From: Bergeyella sp.
Lineage (GTDB): Bacteria; Bacteroidota; Bacteroidia; Flavobacteriales; Weeksellaceae
NCBI GenBank assembly: GCA_030263285.1
Contig: SZYB01000001.1
Span: 372,001-436,000, forward strand
Direction of reading: 5' to 3'
DNA length: 64,000 nucleotides
Each line of letters opens with the position of its first letter. The first letter of the stretch is position 1. Below are positions 7,540-17,580 of the stretch, piece after piece. The notes under the pieces were generated by a model. That model saw only the letters and a program-made list of their open reading frames with translations. It ran no database searches and had not been told where the DNA came from. The translations under genes were made by a program, and so were the position numbers.

Positions 7540-10104
7540 CTAGAAAAGACTGCCTAAAATTCCCCCCCCCACTCCTCTCTGAGGGTCTGAATTATCTTTT
7601 TCTTCAGAAATTTCTTGTGTTTCTTCCGGAGGCTTGATAATTTTTATAGATTTTATTTTTCCTTTTGCCAGCTGATTTCCCATTGCTTTGATTCCTTTTA
7701 CGGCAATAAAATCTTCCACAGAAATGAGCTCCGGTGCTTTTTCTTTTCCATTTTTATCTTTAGGGTAAAAAATCTCTATCTTGCACCCCCGTGATTTCCC
7801 TACATATTCTATAAAAGATAGGGGGTGAAAAGCAGGCATAATGTTTTGTATTCCTGAAGTACTTTCCAGAAAAAACCGTTTGATAAAGTAAACTTTCTTT
7901 GTTCCATCGTAATAAACACAAAAAATAGGCTCCTGAGGCTGCCATTTTTCCAAAATAATATATTCTTCATCAAATCGGGTGCTCAAGTCAAAAGATAACA
8001 GACGGGCTTCTCCCCTCCTGGAGACGGCAAGTATTTTATCGTCTCCCCTAAAAGTACCCAACAGCGTTCCTCTTCCCTCTGTATTGAGACGTTTTATAGT
8101 TTCATCAAACCATATTTTTCTTGGCGCCAAAGTAGATCCCCCCTTCTTCTTAAGCTCTATTTTCCTCACAGGAAACTTACTTACTAGATTTCCTTTGGAG
8201 TTTCTTCCCTTTATGGTCAATTCTGCAAAATCTATGTCAAATTTTTGTTTTCTTACCCTTGCACTAGGCTTAAGAGTTACGTGCACTACTTCTGCCTCTC
8301 CGTTTGGATTGCCAGAAAGATACAGAATTTCAGATCCTTTTTCGGGGGAAGCAAGCGGATATTCCGTGTTGCGAATCATGGAGATGGCAGGAAATCTTTT
8401 CATATAAGAAGCTCCGTTTTTCCCCTCACGGTAGATCATATTATAAATGGTTCTCCGATCGTTTTTTTTCCATACTCCCACATGCAAAATATCTTTTCCT
8501 ACAAATGTTTTTGCCTCTACTTTTACGATTTGCACAACGCCATCTCTTCTAAAAACAATAATGTCATCAATGTCTGAACAGTCGAATAAATATTCATCTT
8601 TACGGAGAGAAGTTCCCACAAAACCCTCTTTATAGTTTACATAATACTTCACGTTGGCTACCGCCACCTTTGTGGCATCTATAGTATCAAAAACCCTTAT
8701 CTCCGTCTTTCTCTCCTTTCCTTTTCCATATTTTTTCTGTATGTTGAGAAAGTAAGTTATTGCGTAGGGAATAAGATGTTCCAGATGGTGCTTTACTTTT
8801 TCTATTTTCCCCTCCAGGGTGGCTATGTTTTCTCTAAACTTATCAAGATCAAACCGGGAAATCCTTTTGATTCTAATCTCCGTAAGTTTTATGATATCCT
8901 CTTCGGTTACTGTTCTGAGAAGGTGTTTCGTAAAGGGAGAAATTCCTTTTTTTATAGTAGAAATTACCTCCTCCCATGTTTTTATCTCCTCTATATCGCG
9001 GTAAATCCTGTTTTCTATGAAAATTTTTTCCAGTGAAACAAAATGCCAACTCTCCCGCAATTCTTCAAGTTCTATCTCAAGTTCTTTTTTAAGAAGAGAT
9101 ACCGTATGATCTGTGTTTAGTTTTAGAATTTCCGTAACAGAGCTAAAAGTAGGCTGATCTCCTATAATTACGCAGGCATTGGGAGAAATAGAGACCTGAC
9201 AATCGGTGAAAGCGTAGAGGGCATCAATGGTCTTATCTGGAGACACCTCGGGATGCAGGTGTATAATGATCTCCACATGATCCGAAGTGTTATCTTCAAT
9301 TCTTTTTATCCTGATCTTTCCCTTTTCGTTGGCTTTAAGAATAGAATCAATAATTCCGCCCGTAGTTTTGGAAAAAGGAAGTTCGGTTATTATTAAGGTA
9401 TGGTTATCTTTTTTTGTAATCTTTGCTCTGGCACGTACCCTTCCTCCTCTTTTCCCGTCGTTGTACTCGGATACGTCCAGCATTCCTTTTGTAAGAAAAT
9501 CCGGAAAGAGCCGAAAGGGCTTTCCTTTCAGACAGGAAATACTGGCGTCAATAAGTTCATTAAAATTGTGAGGTAATATTTTTGTGGACAGTCCCACACC
9601 TATTCCTTCCACACCCTGATCCAAAAGCAAGGGAAATTTTACAGGGAGATCTACAGGTTCTCTATTTCTTCCGTCATAAGATTTTGTCCAGTGGGTGGTT
9701 TTGGGGTTAAAAACCACTTCTAGCGCAAAAGGGGTAAGTCTTGCTTCAATGTACCGGGCCGCTGCAGCAGAGTCCCCGGTATGGACATTTCCCCAATTCC
9801 CTTGTGTGTCTATAAGGAGTTCTTTTTGTCCCAATTGTACCATAGCCTCCGTAATGGAAGTGTCTCCATGCGGATGGTATTTCATGGTATTCCCCACAAT
9901 ATTAGCCACCTTATTGTACCTTCCATCCTCTAACTCACGCATAGAATGCATAATACGCCTCTGAACGGGTTTGAAACCATCAAATACAGACGGAATTGCC
10001 CTATCCAGTATCACATAGGAAGCATAATCAAGAAACCAATCTTTGTAAAGACCTGATACACTCCTGAGGCGATCCTCTTCCTCATTGATGTTATCTTCTA
10101 TCAT
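7540..10104 (-). CDS. parC: DNA topoisomerase IV subunit A
   Basis: 854 residues. The breakage-reunion domain holds YHPHGDTSITEAM (quinolone region, with Thr82 and Glu86 at the positions of E. coli ParC Ser80 and Glu84), QGNWGN, and the catalytic Tyr118 in AAAARYIEARL. A beta-pinwheel-like C-terminal region follows, ending in a Gly-rich tail. I call it ParC rather than GyrA because QGNWG and TEAM match the ParC form and parE lies upstream. It unlinks daughter chromosomes. Order on the minus strand is parE, small membrane-protein gene, parC, with 13 bases between the last two, so all three probably share a transcript. Confidence 0.92.
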   Translation of the reverse strand: MIEDNINEEEDRLRSVSGLYKDWFLDYASYVILDRAIPSVFDGFKPVQRRIMHSMRELEDGRYNKVANIVGNTMKYHPHGDTSITEAMVQLGQKELLIDTQGNWGNVHTGDSAAAARYIEARLTPFALEVVFNPKTTHWTKSYDGRNREPVDLPVKFPLLLDQGVEGIGVGLSTKILPHNFNELIDASISCLKGKPFRLFPDFLTKGMLDVSEYNDGKRGGRVRARAKITKKDNHTLIITELPFSKTTGGIIDSILKANEKGKIRIKRIEDNTSDHVEIIIHLHPEVSPDKTIDALYAFTDCQVSISPNACVIIGDQPTFSSVTEILKLNTDHTVSLLKKELEIELEELRESWHFVSLEKIFIENRIYRDIEEIKTWEEVISTIKKGISPFTKHLLRTVTEEDIIKLTEIRIKRISRFDLDKFRENIATLEGKIEKVKHHLEHLIPYAITYFLNIQKKYGKGKERKTEIRVFDTIDATKVAVANVKYYVNYKEGFVGTSLRKDEYLFDCSDIDDIIVFRRDGVVQIVKVEAKTFVGKDILHVGVWKKNDRRTIYNMIYREGKNGASYMKRFPAISMIRNTEYPLASPEKGSEILYLSGNPNGEAEVVHVTLKPSARVRKQKFDIDFAELTIKGRNSKGNLVSKFPVRKIELKKKGGSTLAPRKIWFDETIKRLNTEGRGTLLGTFRGDDKILAVSRRGEARLLSFDLSTRFDEEYIILEKWQPQEPIFCVYYDGTKKVYFIKRFFLESTSGIQNIMPAFHPLSFIEYVGKSRGCKIEIFYPKDKNGKEKAPELISVEDFIAVKGIKAMGNQLAKGKIKSIKIIKPPEETQEISEEKDNSDPQRGVGGGILGSLF

Positions 10105-10117
10105 ACCTTATTTCGAC

Positions 10118-10585
10118 TCATTTTTTAGCATTTTCTTCCAATACAAATCCTAAAGATCTTTCCAGATCTTTTACTTGGGAACGAGTAAGATAAGAGATAT
10201 TATATTGCAAAATCATTCTGTTTTTCTTTTTGCTCGAAACCGTAATGTATAATTTTTTAAGAAAAAATAAATTTAGTATTTCAAATTTTAGAAGTTTATA
10301 TTTAGGAAATTCATCTCCCCCTCTAGAAGAATTAAAATAAATACTCTCATTTCTGAAAAGAAATGCCTCTCCATCACTATCATATTCAAAGATCATTTTT
10401 CCGCGTATAAATAACAATATCCATAAAACTATGGTTATAGCCGATGTATATACCCCCACAGTATCAACACGTTCTATTCTATTTTTGTTGAAATAAAAAA
10501 GGAACAGACAAAAGAAAGTAAGAAGAGCCAAAAAAGGAGAAATCAACAGGTAAAAAACCCTTTTATTTCTGTTACTGATCCTCAT
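10118..10585 (-). CDS. Small two-helix membrane protein between parE and parC
   Basis: 155 residues, no family name recognised. Two hydrophobic helices (about residues 10-31 and 42-62) form an N-terminal hairpin. A soluble, beta-rich C-terminal part follows that may be a PH-like fold ([19 protein letters not shown]...[13 protein letters not shown]), as in many small bacterial membrane proteins. It overlaps the end of parE by 14 bases and ends 13 bases before parC, so it is translated with both topoisomerase IV subunits. A membrane protein inside this operon is unexpected, but I recall a hypothetical at this place in related Flavobacteria. Function unknown. Confidence 0.8.
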   Translation of the reverse strand: MRISNRNKRVFYLLISPFLALLTFFCLFLFYFNKNRIERVDTVGVYTSAITIVLWILLFIRGKMIFEYDSDGEAFLFRNESIYFNSSRGGDEFPKYKLLKFEILNLFFLKKLYITVSSKKKNRMILQYNISYLTRSQVKDLERSLGFVLEENAKK

Positions 10586-12473
10586 GATATCTTATTTCTG
10601 CCAATGATTGATCGTATTGTTCTTGTAAATCAAAATCTTCTATTACCAAGTTATTGAGTACAAAAATTTGCCTTTCTGGTGTATTTTTCCCCATATAAAA
10701 ATCCAACAGAGAATCCGTCATTTGGTTTTTATCAATGATTACGGGCTCCAGCCGTATATCCTTGCCTATAAAAAATTTAAACTCGTCAGGAGAAATCTCC
10801 CCTAGTCCCTTAAACCTCGTGATTTCAGGATTTTTTCCCATTTCATTAAGAGCCGCCACCCGTTCTTCTTCATTATAACAATAGCGGGTTTCTTTCCTAT
10901 TCCGTATCCTGAACAAAGGAGTTTGCAAAATGTATAAATGACCATTCTTTATAAGATCCGGAAAAAACTGCAAAAAAAACGTAATCATAAGGAGCCGGAT
11001 ATGCATGCCGTCTACGTCTGCATCGGTAGCAATGATCACCTGATTATACCTTAGATCTTCTAGACTGTCCTCTATATTTAAGGCTGCTTGTAAAAGATTA
11101 AATTCTTCATTTTCATAGACTATTTTTTTGGTAAGCCCGTAACAGTTGAGCGGTTTTCCTTTCAGCGAAAATACTGCTTGTGTCTCTACGTCTCTAGATT
11201 TGGTAATAGATCCGGAGGCAGAATCTCCCTCCGTTATAAATATCTGTGTATCCAGTCTTCTACCGGACTTTTGGTCATTGTAATGTTGCCTACAATCTCT
11301 GAGTTTTTTATTATGCAAAGAGACTTTCTTTGCTCTTTCTCTCGCAAGTTTTTGTATCCCTGAGAGTTCTTTTCTCTCCCGTTCGGAAATCATTATTTTC
11401 CTCTGTATGGCTTCTGAAATCTCGGGATTACGATGTAAAAAATTATCAAGATGATTTTTTAGAAAATCGGTAATAAAAACCCGTACACTGGGTCCGTTAG
11501 GGCCTATATTATTGGAACCCAACTTGGTTTTGGTTTGTGATTCAAAAACAGGCTCTTCCACGCTTATGGATACTGCTGCTACAATAGATTTTCTAATATC
11601 CGAAGGGTCAAAATTCTTGTTGAAAAACTCTCGGATTGTCTTTACAAATGCTTCTTTAAAGGCATTTAGATGTGTTCCTCCCTGAGTCGTATTTTGCCCG
11701 TTAACAAAAGAAAAATAAGTTTCCGTCTGTGATTTATCAGAATGTGTGATGGAAACTTCTATGTCTTCTCCTTTCAAATGAATAATCGGATAGATCCCTT
11801 CACTTTCCATTTCTTCCTCCAGAAGATCTTTAAGACCATTTTCTGATAAGAAAACCTCTCCGTTAAAAATAATTTTGAGTCCGGGATTCAGATACGCATA
11901 ATGGCGTAACATCCGCTCTATATATTCTTTTCTGTATCTGTAATGAGGGAAAATTTCCGGATCAGGAATAAAGGAAATTTCTGTACCGTTTTTTTCTTGC
12001 ACAGGAATGGGATCATCATTTTTTATGAGATCTCCCTTGGAAAATTCTACCCGTTTACCCATCCCGTCTCGTACGGACTGTACCCGAAAATATCGTGAAA
12101 GTGCATTCACCGCTTTGGTTCCTACTCCGTTGAGCCCTACGGATTTCTTAAAGGCTCTACTGTCATATTTCCCCCCCGTATTCATTTTGGATACAGCATC
12201 CACCACTTTTCCCAAAGGAATTCCTCTACCATAATCTCTCACAGAGACTTTTCCTTCCTCTATCGTAATTTCTATTTTTTTGCAGGTCTTCATCCGAAAT
12301 TCATCAACAGAATTATCTATGATTTCTTTCAGAAGAATGTAGATCCCGTCGTCTGCAGACGATCCGTCTCCCAACTTCCCGATATACATGCCGGGACGCA
12401 CGCGGATATGTTCATGCCACTCCAGCGTTCGTATGTTATCTTCGGAATACTCAGCGGTGTTACTTAGGATCAT
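10572..12473 (-). CDS. parE: DNA topoisomerase IV subunit B
   Basis: 633 residues, a type IIA ATPase subunit. The GHKL ATPase motifs are IIDNSVDE (51-58), DYGRGIPLG and [14 protein letters not shown]. The transducer domain follows, then the TOPRIM motifs EGDSASGS and [12 protein letters not shown]. The length of about 630 residues and pairing with parC fit ParE; GyrB would normally stand apart. It binds and hydrolyses ATP to drive strand passage by ParC. The far upstream region (12480-12566) has short ATTACGTATT direct repeats but no clear TAnnTTTG box. Confidence 0.93.
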   Translation of the reverse strand: MILSNTAEYSEDNIRTLEWHEHIRVRPGMYIGKLGDGSSADDGIYILLKEIIDNSVDEFRMKTCKKIEITIEEGKVSVRDYGRGIPLGKVVDAVSKMNTGGKYDSRAFKKSVGLNGVGTKAVNALSRYFRVQSVRDGMGKRVEFSKGDLIKNDDPIPVQEKNGTEISFIPDPEIFPHYRYRKEYIERMLRHYAYLNPGLKIIFNGEVFLSENGLKDLLEEEMESEGIYPIIHLKGEDIEVSITHSDKSQTETYFSFVNGQNTTQGGTHLNAFKEAFVKTIREFFNKNFDPSDIRKSIVAAVSISVEEPVFESQTKTKLGSNNIGPNGPSVRVFITDFLKNHLDNFLHRNPEISEAIQRKIMISERERKELSGIQKLARERAKKVSLHNKKLRDCRQHYNDQKSGRRLDTQIFITEGDSASGSITKSRDVETQAVFSLKGKPLNCYGLTKKIVYENEEFNLLQAALNIEDSLEDLRYNQVIIATDADVDGMHIRLLMITFFLQFFPDLIKNGHLYILQTPLFRIRNRKETRYCYNEEERVAALNEMGKNPEITRFKGLGEISPDEFKFFIGKDIRLEPVIIDKNQMTDSLLDFYMGKNTPERQIFVLNNLVIEDFDLQEQYDQSLAEIRYHEDQ

Positions 12474-12566
12474 TATTAAAAATATGATACTTTATTAAAC
12501 AATATCGGTTTATAGTATGTTATATTTTACATATTACGTATTACGTATTCTATTTCTATAAAAAAT

Positions 12567-13658
12567 CTATACATTAAATCGAAAATGCACAATATCCCCA
12601 TCCTTCACTATGTATTCTTTACCCTCTACAGATAATTTTCCTGCTTCTTTCACTCTTGCTTCAGATCCATAAGCAATAAAATCGTCATATCGAATAACTT
12701 CTGCGCGTATAAAACCTTTCTCAAAATCGGTATGTATTACCCCCGCCGCTTGTGGAGCTGTCCAGCCTTTTTTTATTGTCCACGCACGCACCTCCCTCAC
12801 TCCAACAGTAAAATAGGTCTGTAGTTTCAATAGCCGATAGGCTTTCCTTATCAATCTGTTTACCCCCGGTTCTCCCAACCCTAGTTCCTCCAAAAACATT
12901 TGCCGCTCTTCGTAAGTTTCCAACTCATTTATGTCTGCCTCTGTCTGTGCAGCAAGAACCAGGACTTCGGCACCTTCCTTTTGCGCAATGTTTTCTATTT
13001 TCTTTGTCCATTCGTTACCGTTCTTTATTGATTGTTCGTCTACATTACAAAGGTAAAGTACAGGTTTTAAAGTAAGTAAAGCTATTTCTGAAATTATAGC
13101 CGTTGTCCCTTCTTCTACAGGAAATTCCCGGGCATTTTTACCCTCTTCTATGAAGAGGTACAATCTCTGCAAAGTCTCATAGGCGTAGATATCCTCCTTT
13201 TTGCCAGATTTTATATTTTTTTTTGCCTTTTCTATTGCCTTAGAAAGAGTCTCCATATCTTTCAGCTGAAGTTCTAGATCTATGATCTCTTTATCCCGAA
13301 TGGGATCTATACTCCCTTCTACATGTACGATATTTCCGTTATCAAAGCATCTTAACACATGGATAATTGCTTCGCACTCCCTTATATTTGCCAAAAACTG
13401 ATTTCCCAGTCCTTCACCTTGACTCGCTCCTTTCACAAGACCCGCAATATCTATGATCTCCACCACAGCCGGAACCACTCTTTCCGGAGAAATAAACTTT
13501 TCCAGCTTGAATAAACGAGGATCGGGAACCGACACAGTCCCTATATTGGGTTCTATGGTACAGAAGGGATAATTTGCAGATTGGGCTTTTGCATTACTCA
13601 GACAATTAAACAAAGTAGACTTTCCCACGTTGGGTAGCCCCACAATTCCACACTTCAT
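12567..13658 (-). CDS. ychF: Redox-regulated ATPase YchF (Obg-like, OLA1 family)
   Basis: 363 residues, the normal YchF size. The P-loop GLPNVGKST at 7-15 is followed by NYPFCTIEPN, DIAGLVKGASQGEGLGNQF (G3 region) and CNVDE in place of the usual NKxD G4 motif, which explains the ATP preference. A coiled-coil region and the C-terminal TGS domain (TYFTVGVREVRAWTIKKG...) follow. YchF binds the ribosome and affects translation and stress tolerance. It has its own promoter element upstream and stands as a single gene. Confidence 0.96.
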   Translation of the reverse strand: MKCGIVGLPNVGKSTLFNCLSNAKAQSANYPFCTIEPNIGTVSVPDPRLFKLEKFISPERVVPAVVEIIDIAGLVKGASQGEGLGNQFLANIRECEAIIHVLRCFDNGNIVHVEGSIDPIRDKEIIDLELQLKDMETLSKAIEKAKKNIKSGKKEDIYAYETLQRLYLFIEEGKNAREFPVEEGTTAIISEIALLTLKPVLYLCNVDEQSIKNGNEWTKKIENIAQKEGAEVLVLAAQTEADINELETYEERQMFLEELGLGEPGVNRLIRKAYRLLKLQTYFTVGVREVRAWTIKKGWTAPQAAGVIHTDFEKGFIRAEVIRYDDFIAYGSEARVKEAGKLSVEGKEYIVKDGDIVHFRFNV

Positions 13659-13691
13659 GAGTTTATACTATTTTTTTATTTATGCAACGGG

Positions 13692-13699
13692 CAAATATA
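13692..13699 (-). promoter_or_regulatory. Promoter -7 element of ychF
   Basis: Minus-strand TATATTTG, 33 bases before the ychF start codon, an exact TAnnTTTG match. Confidence 0.5.
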
Positions 13700-13868
13700 C
13701 AGATTTTAGAAGAGAGTGTTTTTGGCTGGTGAATATATTTTTTTCTCTGAAATTTGTAAATACCCTCTCCCGACTTTCATTAAGCATAAATAATAAAACA
13801 GGGATACGGAGAAGAAAGTTTTATTTCTGACTCGACAGTCTAAAACTTCCGTGTTCTCTTATTATTTT

Positions 13869-14535
13869 TTATTCACCAAGGTAAACCAATGAAAGGGAAG
13901 TATCGGCTACCACAAATTTTCTTCCGAAATACATGAAAAAAGTCAAAATATCTCCCGCATCCAAAGCTAAAATCCCACTATCGGAAGACCGGATTTATCT
14001 GCTATACTGACATCACGGTGGTCATTAAGCAGCTTTTCTTTACCCTTCACTTCACTTTTATAGAAGCAAATGATGTTCCTCCAGGATTTACCTCTGAATC
14101 ATGGCTTTTAGTGACAAAACCATAAAATGAAATTTGATAATATCCCCTTTTATTGATGATAAATCGAGATTTATCGTCGTTTGTAATGACCCAACTCTTA
14201 TCCTTAACAAAGACATTAGAAAACTTTACCTGAACTACATCCTTATGAGTAACTCTAGTGACTGCACTCCCTGCAGCAAACACAGCAAGTATTGTATTTC
14301 CTGGCATGGGAACCCATTTGGGAGCGGCGTTGGGGCCGCTTGACACAAGAACGTCTCCGACATTCCCTGCTCTCCCTTCAGTCTTGTCATCTCCTCCTAC
14401 GTTCAGTTCATTTGTTCATTGTATAGATCCATGCACATGGAGCGTTCTCTGCGGAGTCACCGTATTGACCCCTACTTGCGCACGAGTAAAAAATACGCCA
14501 AACACAACCACGTTTGCCAATAAAACGCTTTTCAT
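13869..14535 (-). pseudogene. Decayed secreted/surface protein (flavobacterial C1q-like type), one nonsense and two frameshifts
   Basis: The minus strand starts at an ATG at 14535 with a signal peptide (MKSVLLANVVVFGVFFTRAQ) and a VGVNTVTPQRTLHVHGS stretch typical of exported flavobacterial proteins. A TGA at 14418-14416 then interrupts the frame, which continues TNELNVGGDD...VLVSSGPNAAPKW to SFASIKVK and stops at 14047. The 3' part continues in other frames: KGKEKLLNDHRDVSIADKSG, then LALDAGDILTFFMYFGRK and VVADTSLSLVYLGE with a stop at 13871-13869. The first frameshift sits at a GTGAA-GTGAA tandem, consistent with a 5-base duplication. About 222 codons are covered. A 99-residue frame inside it should not be taken as a gene. 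Confidence 0.8.
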
Positions 14536-14664
14536 TTTTTTATTTATTAACGATAATATAATTTATATTGAAAATAAAAAAATAATTTGATTTAATTATA
14601 ATAATATATTTTTCTTTTTTTTATATAACATAATCTATGTATATATACATATTTTAGAAACTAT
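14536..14664. other. Strongly AT-rich spacer
   Basis: Almost pure A/T stretch between the pseudogene start and the ferritin terminator. It would hold the promoter of the decayed gene, but no TAnnTTTG match is seen. Confidence 0.3.
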
Positions 14665-14690
14665 AAAAGTCTGTCAAAGGACAGACTTTT
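14665..14690 (-). terminator. Terminator after the ferritin gene
   Basis: AAAAGTCTGTC (14665-14675) and GACAGACTTTT (14680-14690) form a perfect 11-base stem with a 4-base loop. T/A runs are on both sides, so it could work in both directions; it sits 30 bases after the ferritin stop. Confidence 0.85.
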
Positions 14691-14719
14691 GTTGGAGATT
14701 TTTAAGATAAATAAGTTAT

Positions 14720-15271
14720 TTACGGATGCTCGGAAGAAGCTTCTGTCGCAGATGGCACATCGTTGGATTGATCCTCCAGTGACTTATCCAGCTGGAATAA
14801 TGCATCATGAGAAGCTTTTTCTCCTCCCGCAAGATTAAGTTGATCTATAAGATCCCTAGCCAATTTTTCTTCTTCTACTTGTTCTTGTACAAACCACTGC
14901 GTGAAGTTCCAGGTAGCCCAATCTTTCTCTTCTAAGGCCAAATCTACTATTTTATAAACAGAGGTAGTGTTATCCACTTCGTGCCTAAAAACACTATCAA
15001 AACATTCAGAAATGTTTTTGGGATCTTTTAAGGGCGCGGGAATGGCCTCTACTTTTGGTTTCCCTCCCCTATCTAAAATAAACCGCATAAATTTTATAGA
15101 ATGTTCTCTTTCTTCTTGAGAATGTCTCCATAAAAAATTTGCAACACCGCTGTACCCGGCATTGTCTGCCCATATACCGTAGGACAAAAAAGTCTGAGAA
15201 GCCTGTATCTCTTTATTCATTTGGTCACTCAACGCCTTTTCTAGCTTTGTTGAAAGTCTTTTTGTATTCAT
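14720..15271 (-). CDS. ftnA: Non-haem ferritin
   Basis: 183 residues from the ATG at 15271 (MNTKRLSTKLEKALSDQMN). The frame is open nine codons further upstream, but those residues are not ferritin-like. The four-helix bundle holds the expected ferroxidase residues in NKEIQASQTFLSYGIW, HSQEEREHSIKFM and QWFVQEQVEEEK. It stores iron as a 24-subunit cage in the cytoplasm. The acidic tail beyond residue 165 (QSNDVPSATEASSEHP) is longer than in E. coli FtnA. It stands alone between a promoter and a terminator. A minus-strand TACATTTG at 15296-15303 sets the likely start of transcription. Confidence 0.94.
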   Translation of the reverse strand: MNTKRLSTKLEKALSDQMNKEIQASQTFLSYGIWADNAGYSGVANFLWRHSQEEREHSIKFMRFILDRGGKPKVEAIPAPLKDPKNISECFDSVFRHEVDNTTSVYKIVDLALEEKDWATWNFTQWFVQEQVEEEKLARDLIDQLNLAGGEKASHDALFQLDKSLEDQSNDVPSATEASSEHP

Positions 15272-15295
15272 AATAATACTGTAATTTATCATTCG

Positions 15296-15303
15296 CAAAT
15301 GTA
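15296..15303 (-). promoter_or_regulatory. Promoter -7 element of the ferritin gene
   Basis: Minus-strand TACATTTG, 24 bases before the chosen ferritin start at 15271. Confidence 0.5.
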
Positions 15304-15385
15304 CAAATTACTCACTATTTTCTACTTCAAAAACAAAATATAAACAGACCCAATATGAAAATTTCTAATTATTCTAAAGAAAAAA

Positions 15386-17011
15386 TTATACACTTTCTTT
15401 GGAGTAAAAAATATAATAATTAGGGTCGCACTCCACATCTGCGTCTTCGGGAAGCTCTATGTGTTGCACCTTATCAGAAGGAGTTATTGTGATTTCTTTA
15501 TCTTTCTGTTTGATCCTTATAGGAAGATAAAGACGGGGCACCGTATTCTTCCATACGTAGGAAAGCTTGTTTCCGTCCACCCGATACGCGAGCGTGGGAA
15601 TGTCGGTCGTGTCAAGATACTGATGAAAAAATGAAGTGAAATCTACTCCCGTGGTGATGTTAATATAGTCTACAAATTCTTTTCTCGTAACGGTTTTGTG
15701 GTAAAACTTTTGATTGAGAGACCGAAGCAAATTTCTGAATTTCTCATCATCATTGAGTACATGACGCAAAGTATGTATCATATTTGCTCCCTTAGAGTAC
15801 ATATCGGCGCTTCCTTTTTTTCTCACACCATATATTCCTTCTATAGGTTTTTTATTTTCAATTATCCCTCTAAGGCCTATTGCATACTGGTTTCCTTCCT
15901 GTTTCCCTATGTATTCATTTACAAACAAGACTTCGGAATAGGTGGTAAAGGATTCGTGAATCCACATATCCGCAACATCTTTTGCCGTAATATTATTCGC
16001 AAACCACTCATGACCGGATTCATGAACGATGATATAATCCCATCCTAATCCGTACCCCGTTCCGGAAATATCACGTCCCAAATAGCCATCAATATAGTGG
16101 TTTCCGTAGGCAATATTGCTTTGATGCTCCATGCCTAAATAAGGGCTTTCTACCAGTTTATAAGAATCTTCGTAAAAAGGATAAGGACCCAGCCAATATT
16201 CAAAAATCTTAAGCATAGGTTTCACCTGCGTAAAATGTTTTTTGGCTTTTTCTAGATTATAACTCAAAACCCAAAAATCAAGATCCAGTTTTCCTTTTTC
16301 TCCCAAAAATATTTCTCCGAAATGGGTGAATTTTCCTACAGTAGGTGAAATATCATATAGATTGATGGGATTTTTTACCTGCCAGGTATATGCCTGTTTC
16401 TCCCCTATATTTTTTTTCTTTATCAGTCTCCCATTCCCCACCCCGGTAAAACCTTTTGGTGTTATTATGGTCATTTTTATTCCGTTTTCGGGCTCTTCGC
16501 TCCACGTATCTTTTACGGGAAGCCATACAGACACACCTATCCCTTCCTGAGCAACAGACATAAAGGGATTCCCGTGGTCATCAGTTTTGAACACCCATCC
16601 CCCATCCCAAGGTGCATTTCTTGCAATGATAGGATGTCCAAAATATCTAACCCTAAAAACAAGTTTTTTTCCTTTCTTATAAATTCCTTTTCCATGGACA
16701 AAAATAAAATCTCCATCTCTTTTGGTATAAAACTCTTTTCCCTCTCCTAAAAATTTATAATTCATAGGCTGCTGAAGATCTATCTGAAAAATGGGGTCTT
16801 CTATGTCTTTTGTGATATAGAGAAAAATTTTATTCTCTCCGGAAACAGATAGATCCTTATAGTCAGGCTCTACGGTAAATTCATAGCTGGAGACTTTCCA
16901 AAAATTTCTAAATGAAGTATCAGAACCCTTCAATGTGTCTATTTTAGAAAAATTTTGCGAAAATATAGCCTGCGAGAGTACTAGAAAAAAATTAAACACT
17001 ATTCTTTTCAT
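15386..17011 (-). CDS. Secreted M1-family zinc metallopeptidase
   Basis: 541 residues with an N-terminal signal peptide (MKRIVFNFFLVLSQAIFSQ). A beta-sandwich domain is followed by the thermolysin-like catalytic domain: HESGH at 330-334 with the third zinc ligand Glu353 in WIHESFTTYSE. The exopeptidase motif, GxMEN in classical aminopeptidases, reads GMEHQ (293-297). The long C-terminal ERAP-type helical domain is absent, as in the compact M1 enzymes of Bacteroidota. It probably trims peptides in the periplasm or at the surface. No operon partner: DoxX lies upstream with its own promoter. Confidence 0.92.
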   Translation of the reverse strand: MKRIVFNFFLVLSQAIFSQNFSKIDTLKGSDTSFRNFWKVSSYEFTVEPDYKDLSVSGENKIFLYITKDIEDPIFQIDLQQPMNYKFLGEGKEFYTKRDGDFIFVHGKGIYKKGKKLVFRVRYFGHPIIARNAPWDGGWVFKTDDHGNPFMSVAQEGIGVSVWLPVKDTWSEEPENGIKMTIITPKGFTGVGNGRLIKKKNIGEKQAYTWQVKNPINLYDISPTVGKFTHFGEIFLGEKGKLDLDFWVLSYNLEKAKKHFTQVKPMLKIFEYWLGPYPFYEDSYKLVESPYLGMEHQSNIAYGNHYIDGYLGRDISGTGYGLGWDYIIVHESGHEWFANNITAKDVADMWIHESFTTYSEVLFVNEYIGKQEGNQYAIGLRGIIENKKPIEGIYGVRKKGSADMYSKGANMIHTLRHVLNDDEKFRNLLRSLNQKFYHKTVTRKEFVDYINITTGVDFTSFFHQYLDTTDIPTLAYRVDGNKLSYVWKNTVPRLYLPIRIKQKDKEITITPSDKVQHIELPEDADVECDPNYYIFYSKESV

Positions 17012-17124
17012 AAATCATATCTGCGTGGAACATAAACATTATAGAAACAAAATTCATATTAAAATAAAAAAAGACATAAACATCAGATTATGTCTTTCTA
17101 CCACTATATTGAGAAACCTCCATA

Positions 17125-17565
17125 CTAATCTCTATAATCCCCCCTTTTTTTTGAGAAAAAAACTGCATCCAAAGATAAATCTCCGGCTCCAAAAGTGCAT
17201 ATCATCAAAAATAAAAGAAGATAAAGCATGCTGGGTTCTGCCACATTAAAGGGATCCCCCCCCAGGATATGCACAAAGAATAAGGCATAAAACATTGTGA
17301 AGACAGGAAACATAGAAAAAAACCTCGTAAAAATACCCAGTAAAACAAAAGCGGGAGCGACGAGCTCTCCAAAAATAGCCAGCGAAATACTGATTTTTGG
17401 ACCAAGACCCAAAAAATCCACAAACCGAACAGGATCTGTAGACATTAACGTGAGAATTTTTGCGTATCCATGGGTACCCAAACCCACAACCGCTACAACC
17501 CTCACAATAAGTAAAACCAAATTTTGTACCAAAGAAAATTTCCTATGCGAACCAATGTATGTCAT
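17125..17565 (-). CDS. DoxX-family inner membrane protein
   Basis: 146 residues from the ATG at 17565 (MTYIGSHRKFSLVQNLVLL). An upstream in-frame ATG would put the -7 box inside the gene. Four hydrophobic helices carry the DoxX features: RVVAVVGLGTHGYAKIL, FGELVAPAFVLLGIFTRF and a final helical pair. DoxX relatives are linked to respiratory or thiol-related membrane functions, but this one cannot be assigned. A minus-strand TATTTTTG at 17581-17588 precedes it. Confidence 0.85.
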   Translation of the reverse strand: MTYIGSHRKFSLVQNLVLLIVRVVAVVGLGTHGYAKILTLMSTDPVRFVDFLGLGPKISISLAIFGELVAPAFVLLGIFTRFFSMFPVFTMFYALFFVHILGGDPFNVAEPSMLYLLLFLMICTFGAGDLSLDAVFFSKKRGDYRD

Positions 17566-17580
17566 GTTTTTTTGTTTCTT

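Noticed and set aside
14047..14346. 99-codon minus-strand frame as an independent gene
   Set aside because: It is the middle of a larger broken gene with a signal peptide upstream and a conserved C-terminus downstream in other frames.
14416..14418. In-frame TGA as selenocysteine or another recoding
   Set aside because: No hairpin or family reason for recoding, and two further frameshifts in the same gene show simple decay.
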